Shown: positions 49,681 through 63,584 of the stretch, piece after piece | Position numbering within the stretch: position 1 is the stretch's first letter | Layout: each line of letters starts with the position of its first letter | Position numbers and translations under genes: made by a program | Notes under the pieces: model-generated | Told to the model about the DNA's origin: nothing | Databases searched by the model: none | The model's input: only the letters and a program-made list of their open reading frames with translations | Source: Coffea arabica | Lineage: Eukaryota; Streptophyta; Magnoliopsida; Gentianales; Rubiaceae | Reading direction: 5' to 3' | Assembly: GCF_036785885.1 (NCBI RefSeq) | Contig: NC_092320.1 | Location: 18,229,557-18,293,556, forward strand | Length of the DNA: 64,000 bases

Positions 49681-49973
49681 GGTGGGCGCGGGTCGGGTAC
49701 CCGTCCCATTCATCATTTGGTTGATCCGACCCGCACCTTATGGGTCAGTCATTTTCTGACCGTTACCCGTCCCGAATATCAGGGTACCTGCTGAGATAGT
49801 GTCTTGTGAAGGTGATAGGCATTGTGCTCAGAGTTTGGGATATAAGACTAGTCGTGTTAAATTTAAAGCTATCAATTGACGCTTTTAGGTTGTACAAAAG
49901 CTCTGGATGGTGTTTTAGGAGGTGGTTATAGTAGATTGGGTGGAAGTATTCGGGCAGAGGCTGCCGTTCAAAT

Positions 49974-50144
49974 GTGTTTGGATTGTTTATTATTTCACTT
50001 TATTTACACCTTATTTGCATTCATTGATTTGCTTGCATCATCAACATATTTTCCAATCACCTTTTTATCTCACATACATCATATCAAAAAAGTGTTACAG
50101 TATTTTTTGAGAAAATTGTCTCAAATAATTTACAATCCAAACAC
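49974..50144. mobile_element. MITE, 'GTGTTTGGAT' family
   Basis: Ends GTGTTTGGATTGT and ACAATCCAAACAC are exact complements over 13 bp. The interior has 'tatctcacatacatcatat' and 'gttacagtattttttgag' as in other copies. It is about 170 bp and inserted inside the larger TIR element. Confidence 0.8.
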
Positions 50145-50713
50145 TAGGGATTAAGTTGAGTGTTTACTTCATTGAATAAGCTTTTGGGATTGCAATCAAA
50201 TATGGCTAAACCATTTTTTCCTTTTTTAGTTAATATATAATTCTAACAAAGGGGTATTTTAGGATATTTTATGATACATCTAGTCTACTGGGTCTATATT
50301 GTTACTTAAAACCTAAAAATAAGGGAGGTTGGTGTAATTTTCAGAAATCTCGAGTTAGGTTTCTGAAATTTGGAATCTGAAATCTGAATCTATTGAATTA
50401 TTAAATATTAAGTATTAAATCTAATACATTTGAATGGATATCACATTCCGTGATAAGTGAATAATTTATTATTTAATTTTGGGAGAAAGTTTTGTCTAAG
50501 AAATTCAGCGCCACTTGATTGATTCAGATATTTAATTTTTAGTTATCAAATGATTTGAATATGTTAAAATCTGAATTCATTCAATTTAAATATTGAATTA
50601 GATTATCAAACAAGGCCTTAAACTCTAAAAATAAGGGAGATCATAATTTTCTAAATCTGAGAAGAGCTGAATGAAATTGTCAGAAACCTCGAGGTAGGTT
50701 TCTGAAATTATCC

Positions 50714-53294
50714 CTCTTCCGAAGAACGCTGAAGTCCAACTGATGTGTCAAAGACCAAACTAACAACATTTATTATTATTCATCGTCATGTGCTATACGA
50801 CTTTGCTGATCTTTTGGGAAACTTTTAATGGATTGGACAGTCCCAAGTCTTTTCTGAAGTGCAACTGTGGAATCTTACTTGATTTAGGTGAAACATATCT
50901 AATCACTCTGGCAAATGCCTTCTGGTGCTCTTACGAGCTACTTTGTGGAAATGACAGTAATGAATATATGGTCAAATAATGATTTACTACTAATATAAAT
51001 AAAGTGAAGAGTGAATCAAGCATTTCTTCATTTTTTTGCTTATGAAAAAAGAGTGTGCTTTCTCTAGGGGGTGCCTGCAGGTGTAACTACAAGAATATCT
51101 AATGATTTTCTTTTCCTACATTTTGCTGCACTCTTTCATTGGGTTCTTGAAATAATACTCTATTCTGCAGAGGGTTTGTTTTTCCCAGACAAACATGCAT
51201 AAGAATCAAGAGTATATGTTTGGATTGCAATTTTTCTTTAGACACATTTTTCAATCATCTTTTTATCTCACATATATTAAATCGCTACAGTAATTGTTCT
51301 ACAAAAGATCCAGAAAAATTCATTTTTCTTGCCTTACATTCTTGTGCCTAAACTTCTGCAGAAGAATCTTTATAGCCATTCGAACAGAGAATTTATGATT
51401 ATCACTGGTAGTTTATTGAAATACTACTGTGGATGATTAACTAGAAACTGTAGAAAATCGCATGAACTTGTTGAAATCCCAAAGCTGATAAAAGATTACT
51501 TAGTTCACTTTTTTCACACTTTTTCCCTGTATTCAACCATGCATCCCTGGTTAAGGAAACAAATAAACATCAAATCGTTTTCTCCAAAGTGGAAGATGAA
51601 AGATACATCATTTTTGGGTGCTGTGGCAATTGGATTGCACAATGTAGGTCCAACTGCCCTTTAATCAAACCATGTGAAAAACCCTTTTGAAAATTGACTT
51701 TGGACTTGTCAAATTTACTCAAAACAACCACCAATTGCTTCCTAAATTAGGTCCCATCAGAAAGAGGCCTTGACCACCAAAGCAATTCATATCATACTTT
51801 TTTTTTTTATGTACATCTTTCCCCTCGTGGATCATGGAACTCCTTTACTCTTTTGAGCTGTTAACTGGCCCCATAGATTTAGAACGATGGAAAACATACT
51901 CTATTGTCTGCTTATCCATTTTTTGACATCAAAATTACTTGCATTTTTTTGGTGCTTGAAAAGCCAATGGTTAACAATTGCTGCCTCCTGTCCTTTCTTT
52001 CCGGCAGTGCATATAAAACTTGTTTGGCCGAAGTCCAAACACTGCTACTTTTAGTTTCTTTTATCTTTGTAGGCAAAGGCAGAACACATAAAACTAGTGA
52101 AATAAACTGAAATTAGCCACTACATGTCATAATTCTCTGCTATCATTGTTGACTAATTTGCTGGGCTCCCTTTTATCTCTTTATTCTTGATGCATGCCCC
52201 CCGAACATAGAGATTAATCATATCAGAAAATGTAGTGTGATGTGATCATATTCTCAGTTCTCAATTTCTGGAACATGCTTCGACCCTATAAAATTGGCAA
52301 CTGCTACAAGCTTTTAAAGCTCAGTTAAAGGAGACCCCAGTAGGACCAAAAATGCCCTGTAAACAAACACACAAAAGTCTCAGCACCATCAAAACATATC
52401 CAAGCATGAGTCTGAAGCGCAGAAAGCATCAAGTCATGATTGCTTACTGGTGTATGCAGTCATCGTATTTGCCGCTCTGTGAGGACCATTTCAATCTTGT
52501 AAGCAACAGGCAATAGTCAGATCTGACAACATTTGAGTCTGATCAAACCCATTCTAGTGAATTTTCTAAAACTGATGAGCCAGGAAATTTGAAGTTTTTA
52601 AGGTCCATTTGAGCTGGATGTGTACTGCTTCTGTCACAACTCACAAGTACACCTGCAGAATGATCCAGTAGTTGTTTCTTGAAATATGCCATAGAATGGC
52701 CTTTAGAAGAAGGATGTGTGTATCTTGAAAGCCACTTGCCATACTCTGGCTCCAGAAGTTAAGGATGCTTGGACAGAAAGACAGCTAAAAATAAAAAATA
52801 TGTTGCCATCTAAATATGTTAACCAAGTAATGAAATCTCCTACTTTCTTTTCGTTAAAAAGAAAAAGAAAAAAAAAACTCAAAGAAAAGAAGGAGTACTC
52901 CTGGAAAATGGCACCTGCAAATTTCAAAAATTTACAGGAGCTGTGCCTTGTTGTGTCTCAGTAGTGAATTATGTCGCAATTTTCCAAGCATTAAACTGAT
53001 TATTCAACTTGTGCCCGTCTCATGGTTATAGCTAGCACGAATTAAACTGGTCCCTGTCTAGAATCAAGCAGTTAAGATAGTCAATAATGTGATTTTTATG
53101 TACAAGGGCTATATATTTACAAAGTTCGTGTTACAGGGCTGTTCCATTTTTTTGTGTGTGTGTTTCTATCCATAGTAAAACAATGAAAGTACCAATAAAT
53201 CATGTAATATTTCAGCTGAAAATATGCAACATGTTCCCCCTAACCCAACCAATACAAACCCCCATGAGAGCCAGAACAGAAAGGAACATGACTA
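50714..53294. other. Intergenic region downstream of the PAP28-like gene
   Basis: No gene is recognised. A partial 'GTTTGGATTG' MITE lies at 51217-51330. The segment nearest 53294 will include the phosphatase 3' UTR. Confidence 0.5.
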
Positions 53295-56200
53295 TCAAGA
53301 ACTCAAGTCCACTGAACTGTGTGAGCTACCATCTTCCATCCGAATCCATGACCTGATAGAGAAAGGCTGTTCAGTTATCTCTAGAATCCTAGACCCCCGA
53401 GGCCAGTTTCCATAGCCACCATAGCCACTGTGCCGAGCGTAGCACAACCACAGCTGCTTGTATGGGCAGCACCAGTCCAATCCATGATTGTGACCTACAA
53501 AAACCGCCTGCAATATGCAGACACACAAAAAAAATGAGGCTGAAGTTCCACAGTCATATCCCACTCAAAAGGCTTCAAGGTTATAACTGGGCAAATTGGA
53601 TGAATGCCAATGCTATCAGGATCAATGAGTTGCTGTGATTAACTATTAAGCTAAAAGGCCAAAAAAAAATGAATTATAGTTCAAGACTAGAGATTTGTGA
53701 TGAATTATACTTCAAAGACTAGAGATTTGTGCTTATAAGTGAATCAGTTTTTAACTCTAGAAAATCGTTGTAAATGCAGTGAGAGAGGGATATCTGCAAG
53801 TGTGCTTAGGACCCACAGACAGACAGAGAGAGAATGAGAACTTGTGCGAACAGGAGAGGGAGGGAAGCAAGCAGGGCAGAGGTAGAGATGCAAATTTTAA
53901 TCAGGCAGAAAAAAGGGCTTGTTTTCAAGAAATCAGCAGTCAAAAAGAGCAAACATATAGACACTGGCCTTGCAGCTTAAATGTTTCCTGAGACTCTGTT
54001 GAAAGGAAAATGTTGTGTGCTTCTGAAGTAGGTTGAATGTAGCCTAAAAAAACCCAAAAAGTCATCTATAAGACGAGGTTCCTGGGACATTCTATTCAAA
54101 TTTCCAACATATGGAGGATAAATACATATTGTCCCATCTTTTCAATCCATTCAAGTCTCGATTCCAATATTTCCAGAAGATATGCTGTGATCTCTTCACT
54201 GGGCTTTTAGGAAGTGTAAGAAGAGCATGAGGGCAACAGACAAAAGTTAGATCCCAAGGGCAGGAAAACATTTCAGGTGTAACTCCATCACATCCTTATG
54301 TGTAAAAGTAGCATTATTTTACCTAGTGTAGAAGTTCAGAAAATTTTATCTTGATTTCATGTCTAGAAAGGTTAGATATTGAGTATTCAAACTCCAAGCG
54401 GATGTTTGTTGGTGTGTGGAAGTGATGTAAACTTTTCTGTTAAGTGTAGAAGTACAAAATATGCAAATAAATACTAAAAAGAGGGTGGAAGTAAAAGAAT
54501 AGAAAATCTGCAATTTTGCTAACCTTAACAGAGGGCCTTGCTTCAAGAAGTTTCATCATGCCCATTTCTGCTTCTTGAGCAGCAACACTCTCGTTAAACA
54601 TTGAACCCACGCACTTGCCTTTGAGAAACCTTGGAGCTGCCCGCTTATAGGCTTGACTTGGTATGTGCCAAAACATTATCTCTGGCACCCTGTTAAATGC
54701 TATCCAGTGTGAAGAAGAATATAGATTACCTAAATTAGCTTTTCTGTTTGCACACCATACACAGCCAAGAGAAAAGAACCAAAAGGTAAAATCAACTAAT
54801 GTGCCTGATGTGTGAATTTAAAAGATTAATATTCTAAAATCCCTTTCCCATCCTTCCACATTAGCAACCAACACCATGATTGCAAATACTATTCAAACTT
54901 ACAAAACCTGTTCTACAAAACCTCTATTGCATCAAGTGACATGCATTTGGTGCATAGTAGTTGTTTAAAACACAGATCAGAGTTTCATCTTTGACAACCT
55001 TGACTCAGGGTTGACCTGCTGAGACGTCTGATTGAACCAATTTGCTTGGGAACTAGATAAAACCTCTGGGTATGATCCACCACCAGAATCCAAGAAGTAC
55101 ATTAAGGCCAATGTGACTTCAGGGTCACTTGATGATGACAGTTTGAGAACATAGTTGGAAACGCTTGGCCATAAATTACTTGGCCCACTCTTGGAGTATG
55201 ATAATGAGTTATGTTGGATCTCATTAGTCATCAGCTCCAAGCGTGGTGTGCCTCTGAAGCTACAATTTTTGCCTCCTGAGACATACCAAAGGACATATCA
55301 TCAAATTTAGTTTCTGCATTTGTAATCAAATCTAATTTGTGCAAACCATTTGATTATTAGTTTTGCAGATTGATCAATTGCCATTTTCCAATTGCATAAG
55401 GGAAATTAAGGGGAAGAGGAAAAACAGATTTAAAGATGTATACTTTTGTGTGTATGCCATAACTGTCCATTTTACTGCAGTTTACCAGATTCTACAGACA
55501 GAATGGATACTCTGGATTTTTACACTTCTCTAAACACACTTAAGCAAGCAGAGTGCCACTTAGCTATACAAGTTCCTTGATAGATTAACGATGCAGTTAC
55601 AGAGATCCTTACATGTAGAAGTAGAACAACTAAGCTAAGGTATCTTAATTGGTAAGGAATCTTCATTATAAGTTTAACTTTTTATCATGCAACAGATAAC
55701 CTAAAAATGAATCTTTGGCAGGAGTCTTCAGGGCAGCCCCATACAATTTAAATTTTAAATCGAGTATAAAATAATAAGTCATTCCACTCCTAGATGAAAC
55801 CACAAAAATTAAAATATCACAGAGGACAAACATAGTATTCAGATATTGATATCAGTTTCCGGACTAATCGGCAGGTTATTTTTCCATTATACTACTAGAA
55901 GTTCTCATGCATTCTCCATTATACCATCATGCTGGAGATATGGTAGAAAGATCAATTTACATTATCATTTAAGTAACAGACCCTATTTTTCCGTCGGAAG
56001 TTGGAATATAAGATCAATGAAACCTGAATATGAAACGTTTGTTGTAGGACATCTAAGCTGAGGAATTCCACTGGACGAAAACCACTCCATTGGCCACTCA
56101 AATGGTGCATCATCATGATTTCCAAAGACAGTGGACCATTGTATTCCTTTCTCTCTTGTTGGAGAAATTGCTTGATCCCAATACAGGCTTGCATTTTCTA

Positions 56201-58474
56201 TTGGTATGTTGTTGGCCGTGATGACATCTCCGAGATAAATCACAAAGTCTGCAATTGTATTTCAACAGGTTATATAAAGGATACAAGTTGTCCTTTCTAT
56301 CTACTATTCAAACTTATTCTTTAGCTTCCGATGCTTGTAGACGCAAGAATTCCACAAAAAAAAAAAAAAGTCAAACTTCAAATGAAGTTAACCATTCTGA
56401 TTCTGCCATGAAAATGCTTAGTAAATTGCATAAAGCCTAAGCAAGAAAGAGTTAAAAGAATTCAAGTCATATTCGTAGTTTCTGAAACATTTCTTAAAAT
56501 AGTCGAAGTAATCATGATACATAAACATGAATGTTCTGCAGACATTTACCTTCAGCTTTAATTAACGTAAGTTGTAAAGCAAAACTTCCTCAAAACATTA
56601 CTCAGAAACATGAAATCGGAGTTTCACTGACTCCAACATCTTTCACAAACAAGTTTGTTAGGGTCTATCGTCATGAAGCTCAGAAATTCATGATAATGCT
56701 AATGATTTTGTCATCAGATAGAGTGTAGAAGGCCTCCAAAAGTTTCAATCCTAAATGCGACATTACACAGAACTATATCCCCTTCCAGCTCACTTTAGAT
56801 GTTTTGAGGAAAGGACTAGCAAATTGCAGACTGATAGAGGAAAATTTCTTTATGCATGAACAAGTATTAATCATGACAGCTGATTATAATAGTCAATCAA
56901 ACCATTGCCGGATATTGGTCAGAGACACGGATTTTAGTCAACTGCACAAAGCTTCGGAGGAAGTGCTTCTAGCACGAATGATCATCTGCATAAGCTTCCT
57001 AAAGACCTCCAACAAAATAAACAGGGGCTAACTAGTCCGAAAAGTGAAGTGAGGACATTTGTCAACTTGCAAGATTTGAAGTGACAAGAAATTGCAAACA
57101 AAAATGTGGTCGTCCTGCTCAAGTGACAAGAAATTGTAAAGTATTATGCTGCTGCAACATTTTACTTAGGCAATTGCCAATCAAGCTTTTATAGTTCCAA
57201 CCATCCTTGAAAAATGAAATTAAGAAATTGTATTTGCACCTTAGAGATTCTAGTGACTTAGATGTTGAATAATTCTCCAAAGTAGACATGAAATAAGCAA
57301 GCAATAAAAAATATACTGATTTGCATCAACTGCAAATATTGCAGTGAAAACCAGAGAACATTACCTTAACAGGTCCAACATACAAGTTTCAACATACTTG
57401 CATGAGAAAAGCTTAAGTTTTTGGCCCACACTGTATAGTGTATAACCTATATACACAAATTATACTAATTGTATACAGAACAAACACAAGCTACAACCCA
57501 CCCGGGTTGGTGCACCATTTGGGAAGCTTTTAGAGTTCAAAGACTTATGTTTACCTGTTTTCCATCCTATTTTAAAATAGCATCATATCCCACATTTAGT
57601 TAAAATCCACTCATCCCTAACTTTTGACTATCAAGAATCAAACTGCTGATATCTAAAAATCTCATTTGACATCTGCTTTGCTGAAATAGCAATAACTACA
57701 GTCAAGAATCTTAAACAGTCTTCCTCATTTTCTTTCCTTCGCTGAAAAAACAGAAAAAGGCAAGAAGGGGAGCGAAGAAATGGAAAGGAGATTGGAACGA
57801 GAATCGAGCCGGAGTAGTACTAAGTAATTATGTTCTGTTACATCTTTGAGCAAAAATCATCAGTGCCTTAGCCTTCCAAAGTTAAAATTGTAATGCTGTA
57901 TTACATCTTGAGCAAAAAATTAAGTCATTACGTAATTCTTAAGGGAAAATTTCATTGTAAAGTCTTACATCAATGCTAATTCAATCACCTTGACCGGCAT
58001 AAAACGCTTAATCCCGATTATCAGTTACTCAGTACCTTACATATCATTAATCAATCAAATCTCCCATATCTAAAGAATAGATGCAAAACGCAAATAAACT
58101 TAGAAATAAACTCATGAATAACTGATGAAATGCAAAACAAGAACAAATAGAAAACCTGAGACAGATGTTTCCTTACCTGGGTGCTCTCGATCAAGGACAT
58201 TGGACATGACTCTGATGGAGTTCACATCTTGTTGCGGGCCCCAATCAGTCCAAGCATCCTCACCAAAATGCAAGTCAGCAAAAATAGCAATCTTAAATGT
58301 TGAACCCCGAGGCATGTGCAGATAATCTCCTGGTTTGGTCCGTAGATTAACTGCTGTCAGCTCAGATGGCCCCGAACTGACGGTCAGGATCATCAGTTGG
58401 ATTACTATTTCCAAAACCCAGTAATAAAATGATAGAATCGATAAAGGGTTTTTCGCAGAATTCTTGTTGGCCAT
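53295..58474 (-). CDS. PAP28: PAP28-like metallophosphatase (purple acid phosphatase family)
   Basis: Resembles Arabidopsis PAP28 through most of its length. Five minus-strand exons: 58474-58177, 56248-56024, 55275-54999, 54689-54524 and 53507-53295, with all joins in frame, giving 392 aa. The N-terminus has a hydrophobic segment (residues about 16-33, [14 protein letters not shown]) that could be a signal anchor, so a secretory-pathway location is inferred. Metallophosphoesterase motifs in order: [29 protein letters not shown] and GHNHGLDW. Compared with classic purple acid phosphatases, D-x-H replaces D-x-G, and the Tyr of GDxxY is missing, as in the PAP28/29 branch often labelled 'probable inactive'. 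A different activity is possible. ATG at 58474 chosen; an earlier in-frame ATG is not seen nearby. Intron 1 is 1.9 kb. Intact. Confidence 0.92.
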
Positions 58475-59249
58475 CACCAAAATGTTTCCTCAGTTTATCA
58501 CACACATGCATACACAGAGACAAGAAGAAGAGCCGTTAGGTGGGAATGGTGCTTAACTAACTTACCAGCTGCTCAATGGTTGATTAAATAGCTTTGATTA
58601 GTGAACTGTTCATTGACTAAACTACCCATCCATCTTTTGGTTGATTATATGTCATTACATTTTGTACTTGTCTTCTCAGTAATAGAGTATTGGAGATTTT
58701 ACTGTTATTTTGTTGTTTTTCAATGGTGCTGTGGGATCAGACATTACAAAAAGACAAAATATTGTTCTCTAAATTATAAGTTCTGAACTTGTAAGAGAAA
58801 ACAAATTTTAATTTGGCCTTTGACTGCTTACTACAACAACTGATTGTATTTGGTAGGATGGTTGTTCTTTGTATTTGGTAGGCTATCTAGTCTAGGGTAA
58901 AAAAAAAAGGTAAATGTGAAAAGCATTTTGTGGTTAGTACACTTTTTCTATCTATCATTTAACACTATTTATTTTCCAAATAATTTTGTTAATTTTATTT
59001 TTCTCGTTTTGATTAAGTTAAATGCACGATCTCAAATTCAGTCCTTCACATGTAAGTAAGGTCAAATTTAATTATTGCATCTCTTATTAGACAGACTCTT
59101 CTATTCTGCTTTTTAAGGCACAAAATAAAGAAGCGAACCTATTAATCCTAAATCATAGCACTAATCTTGGAACGGTAAAACGTCATACATCTTGCCTTGA
59201 ACTAAGAGGTTTTTTTACCTCCTCATTACACCTCCGCATGCTACCAGTT

Positions 59250-59302
59250 GGTAAGTAGGGTATTGATTTTTTTTTTGTCAAAAGGTAAGTAGGGTATTGA
59301 TT
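59250..59302 (-). mobile_element. Minute retroposon footprint with 19-bp direct repeat
   Basis: GGTAAGTAGGGTATTGATT occurs at 59250-59268 and 59284-59302. Between them is only TTTTTTTTGTCAAAA (15 bp), which on the minus strand is a TTTTGAC end followed by a poly(A) tail. It looks like an extreme 5' truncation of a retroposon. Confidence 0.65.
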
Positions 59303-59496
59303 GCTCATGTAAAATCCATAATGGCTATACTTGTCAATTCACCGAATGATGCTTGTCTGTTTGTGCTACCGTCGGGAGGAATATGCAGGGGATCAAGAAT
59401 CAAAAAATCCTTTCTTTGCTTTGAATTTCAGCAGCAAATGCTTAGGCGGGCCTTTTCTTTTCTTTTAGTTTTTAAAAAAAAAATCTTTCAGACATG

Positions 59497-59831
59497 TACT
59501 CCCTCCGTCCCACTCTGATAATCCTGTATTTTTTTTTCATCTGTTCCAAACTGTAGACCACTTTCCAATTGAAGAATGTAGTTGTATTTTAATTTTTCTA
59601 AAATACCCTTATTCAATGTAAGTAGTTCTTACTATAAACCTACCCCATTTAATGAAAGTTGATTCTTTTTTTTACCATCAATTCAAGTTCCCATAAAGTT
59701 GTACCATATTTAATGTGAGGATATTTTAGGAAAATAGCAATCTAAATTTACTTTTCCAACAAAGTTAACTACTTTTTTTTTAAACTGTGTAAAAAAAGAA
59801 ACAGCACTATCAAAGTGGGATGGAGGGAGTA
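59497..59831. mobile_element. Stowaway-like MITE
   Basis: 331-bp element 59499-59829 with ends CTCCCTCCGTCCCACT and complementary GGGATGGAGGGAG, flanked by TA on both sides (59497-59498, 59830-59831). These ends and the TA target are the Tc1/mariner-derived Stowaway signature. Confidence 0.9.
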
Positions 59832-59851
59832 CGATTTTATCCTGTGTCATT

Positions 59852-59899
59852 TTGTCAACTATGGTTCTTTTTTTTTTTTTTCCAGAATTGTCAACTATG
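59852..59899 (-). mobile_element. Minute retroposon footprint with 12-bp direct repeat
   Basis: TTGTCAACTATG occurs at 59852-59863 and 59888-59899, bracketing 24 bp made of a T run with 'gttc' and 'ccagaa' at its ends. The structure parallels the footprint at 59250. Confidence 0.55.
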
Positions 59900-62800
59900 A
59901 CTCGCTTCATCAAAATCATTTTCATAAATAGCACTCGACATTGGCATCACTCGAGTAATCACTCGAGTTATAGCTTTTGAAGCGGAGGAAACCAATGATA
60001 TCACCCAACAAATTTTTTTGTAAGTTGAAATCTACGCTAGCTAGCTAATATGCGGGGCAGGCGGCGGGGAAAGCGCAGAAAGAACTAGTTGGTCACCTGT
60101 TGAATCTAGACTAATATTTATTATCATTAACTTTACTAAAATGAGTGCATAATTTTGAAAATGTATGCAGACTTGGCAGCACAATTTATTTCTCTTATTG
60201 CTTTACCAAGAAAAGAAAATAGAAAATTATCCATGTCTAAAATGACTCTTCGTATCCTCGGCCGCATCATTCCTGCCACACAATAAAATTTATTCTCTTT
60301 AGTTTCCTTTAGTTTCTAGGCTAGCCTAAGGTTTGGTTCTCAGTTTTAGTTTGACAATATGCAAATTGTATAATGCATTTACAGCGCTTGATTTTGCTGT
60401 GATCTTCCCTGCTTGAAGAAGATATAGGATTTGTTTATTACGTACATTCTTTGTTTGATTGCAGTTTTTTTTTTTCTCTTTTGGTGAATGAAAAGTTTAA
60501 ATGGATTCGAATCCTGTCTTCACTATGGGCCAGGACATACTTCTGGAACCATAAATTGCTTATAAAGATTCTTACCAATCGCTCATCGACACAACCTAGG
60601 ACATACCTCTGAAATCATAAATCGCTTACAGAGATTCGCTCATTGACATAACCTTCACATCAGTAATGGATTTTAAACATACAATCTTTTGTGAGAAAGT
60701 GACCCATCCTTGCCAATTGAGCCAACTTGTATTGACAGTTGAGCCAACTTGTTTTGGCTTATTTGATTGCGATGAATAATATATCCAATGAACCCAAAAA
60801 TTTGTTGGGAGAGAAATGGGTTGGATGATACGAAAGGAGAAAGTATGACTGAGAAATCTCGGGAAGATTTGGGTTCCACACCTCCCACTTACACACACTA
60901 AAAAAAAGAAAAGAAAAGGAAAGAACCCAAGAATTTGTTATTTTCGCAAATCATGATTCAAAGTATTATTCGTCTTTGCTTTTCGTTCAATTAAGATCTG
61001 TAACTTCCAGTTCGAAAGGGAACCAATTTTGTCATTGTTAAATTTGCACATTAGCGTCATACAAGTCGAGTTAACCATTAATAGTATTGTTCAATTCTTT
61101 TTTCTTTTTCTTTTTCTTTTTTTTTGGCTGAAATCCAAGAACTTTATTTGTGCCAATTCCCTAAAATGAAGAAATTACTAGTTATACGAGAAAAAGAAAG
61201 CTTAGTGGATTTAATCCTGCTAATATATCAACTGCTGTACAAGTTAATTATAGACCAGTGTAATCTCACCAACAAAAGAGAAGTTTAAGTATTAGGGTTC
61301 TTTCTTTTTGTTAAAAAAAACGATGTGTCTATATATATTTATTTATTTATTTTGTCTGATTTATCCTAATCCCTTGTGTTGTTTATGATCATTCACGTTG
61401 GTTATAGTTGAAAAATAAAACAGTTGAGCTTATCATTACGAATCGATTCCCATATTTAATATGGGACTTAACTTTAGTTATACAAATGAAGGAAAAAAGA
61501 TGGTATAACTCATGAGTATAAATCAATGTCCATCATGGCCTGAATATTCCCAAAAAATAATGGCAAAATAGATTTTTTTTTCCACCATTTAAGCATGAAC
61601 TGAAGTAAATTGCAACTTAAATTTGTTTAGATGTACGAAATAGTGCAAAAAATAACATTATTGTCTTTAATGAATTAGTAAAATCTTTCAAAACGTGCAT
61701 ATCGAAATGATAAACAGATCAATTCATGCTCTCCTCCAATAACATTATGACCATTTTCCATTGATGAGGGGATGGAAAAAATTTCTGGAAAATGATATCC
61801 GTATATTTTTTTTTTTTTTGGATTTTATTGCATTAAGATTTTTCATGCAAAATATTTTGGATTAGTGAAAGTTAGCAAGCGTAAAACATTGGTTCTGTTT
61901 CTCTTTTTCGATAAAGGTAAAGCATGCTTACAGATCAAAGCCACAAACAGCGAAGTCCACTTTTTTTTTTTTTGCCCCTCCTATCCCTTCCCACACTCTC
62001 CTTTCCACCCTCACAGGATTTGAGTCGTAAATCTGAGCACTCTAAAAGCTCTCTCCCTTGGCCACTGGATCAATCGAGTGATCATTGCGATGTCCACATT
62101 GCTCACTTTTTTTTGTTATTTTTTAATAAGGTCTGTCTAGCTAACGAGTGTCCATTGAACACTTGTTAAGACTTAATTCAGGTAATGATAGATTGAGCGG
62201 TGATTAAAGTGTGTTAACTAGTATTCATTGGGCATCCGTTAAAAAAAATCTTTTTTTTTTATAAACGAGAAAATCCATGTTATATTATCAATTTAATAAT
62301 GCATTTTTAATTATTTTATTAAATCCTTTTAATTGAAAAGTGCCAGAATCAAATTTTGCATGTACAAGGTTTAAATCCTCTCTCTTGTTGGCCAACTCAT
62401 TTTGAATCCATTTTGCTCCCACCGAATGAAGATAAATTTGCATTAATCTTTCATCAAGTGATATCCTTGCATTGTACGGATGAAAATGGGGCCATAATTT
62501 ACACTATAATTAAGATTAGAAGACCTCTATATTTAGTCAAATAAAGAATATTATCGTATAATCCTGTAAAGATATCCAACATGGTTCATGATTTGATATG
62601 TCTCACAAACTGCCACGTTGCAGAATATATTATTCACATGTAATTGAAACCCCTCAAAAAATAAATAATAAAAAAAAACCACAAAAGTTAAAATGGACTA
62701 CGAGGAAAGTACTCCTTAAGTTATTATGGAAAATTCCACATAAACATGCGACTTAAATACCTTTCGACCGACCTAAGGTTGTCCCTTAATTATCAAGATT

Positions 62801-63584
62801 AACAACTTGCAAACACGTCTAATGACGTTCGGACTGAACATCACTCGCTGTTGCTTTTAATATGTAGCGCGTGTAGTCATCGTTTTGTAGGAATTTTGTT
62901 GTTCATTTGCAGGTTTTGTCCTCCAACTTTACAACGGGAACCATTTTGACTCTAACATTCCACACAAAGTGGCACCGAAGTGATACGTCTGCCACAAGGC
63001 CTACCAGTTTCATGACATGAGATTTCTACGAGCATCGCTAGGCCATCTTACATACTATATATAAAGCCAGAGGGAGAGGTTCGTAGTTCGTATAGACAAA
63101 ATCTGTCACTTGATGTTTTGTCAAGTATACTCCTATTTCTTAATGCAATGACATCATTTTAATTACTTGTTTCCCTACAATCGCTTCACATCCTTACATT
63201 TGTTGAATTAATTGTCACTTTAAGTAAAGTATTTTAACGTATAAGTTTTTTAGACATTCAAACAAGTTCATCTAAGATGTGGAGTCAAATTTTAACCACT
63301 AACAACACATAACTATTCTTTTTAAAAACTAATGATGAGATCAAGAAGCTTCTCTCTTAACATCATACGTACCTTGATGGCGTCTATATATGCAAAGAAG
63401 CATGAACTCAAACTTAAAACTCATTCTGTATGTAATTGTTACAATTACATTTTTATTGAATATGTACTCTCTTTTCCTTTTTTTTCCTTTCATAAATATG
63501 TACCTTCGTATCACGTGTTTCAATCTCTGAAACATACATCAGCAATATTGTAACGTATAGTTTCTTATTGAATATTGAAGAGGT

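Larger units (their letters stand above)
49022..50713. mobile_element. Large member of the GGGATAATTTC TIR family, with insertions
   Basis: The left end 'gagataatttcaaaatcctcccttgagg' and the right end 'cctcgaggtaggtttctgaaattatccct' are inverted, as in the 813-bp element at 18286. A second right-end-like segment at 50325-50370 suggests two overlapping members or an internal duplication. The interior holds a MITE (49974-50144), a palindromic GGTCGGGTACCCG segment at 49690-49780 and a possible LINE scrap. Confidence 0.55.

Noticed and set aside
53779-53991. Short ORF in a phosphatase intron
   Set aside because: It lies in intron 4 of the PAP28-like gene and is rich in Glu, Arg and Gln from a simple 'gagaga' tract.
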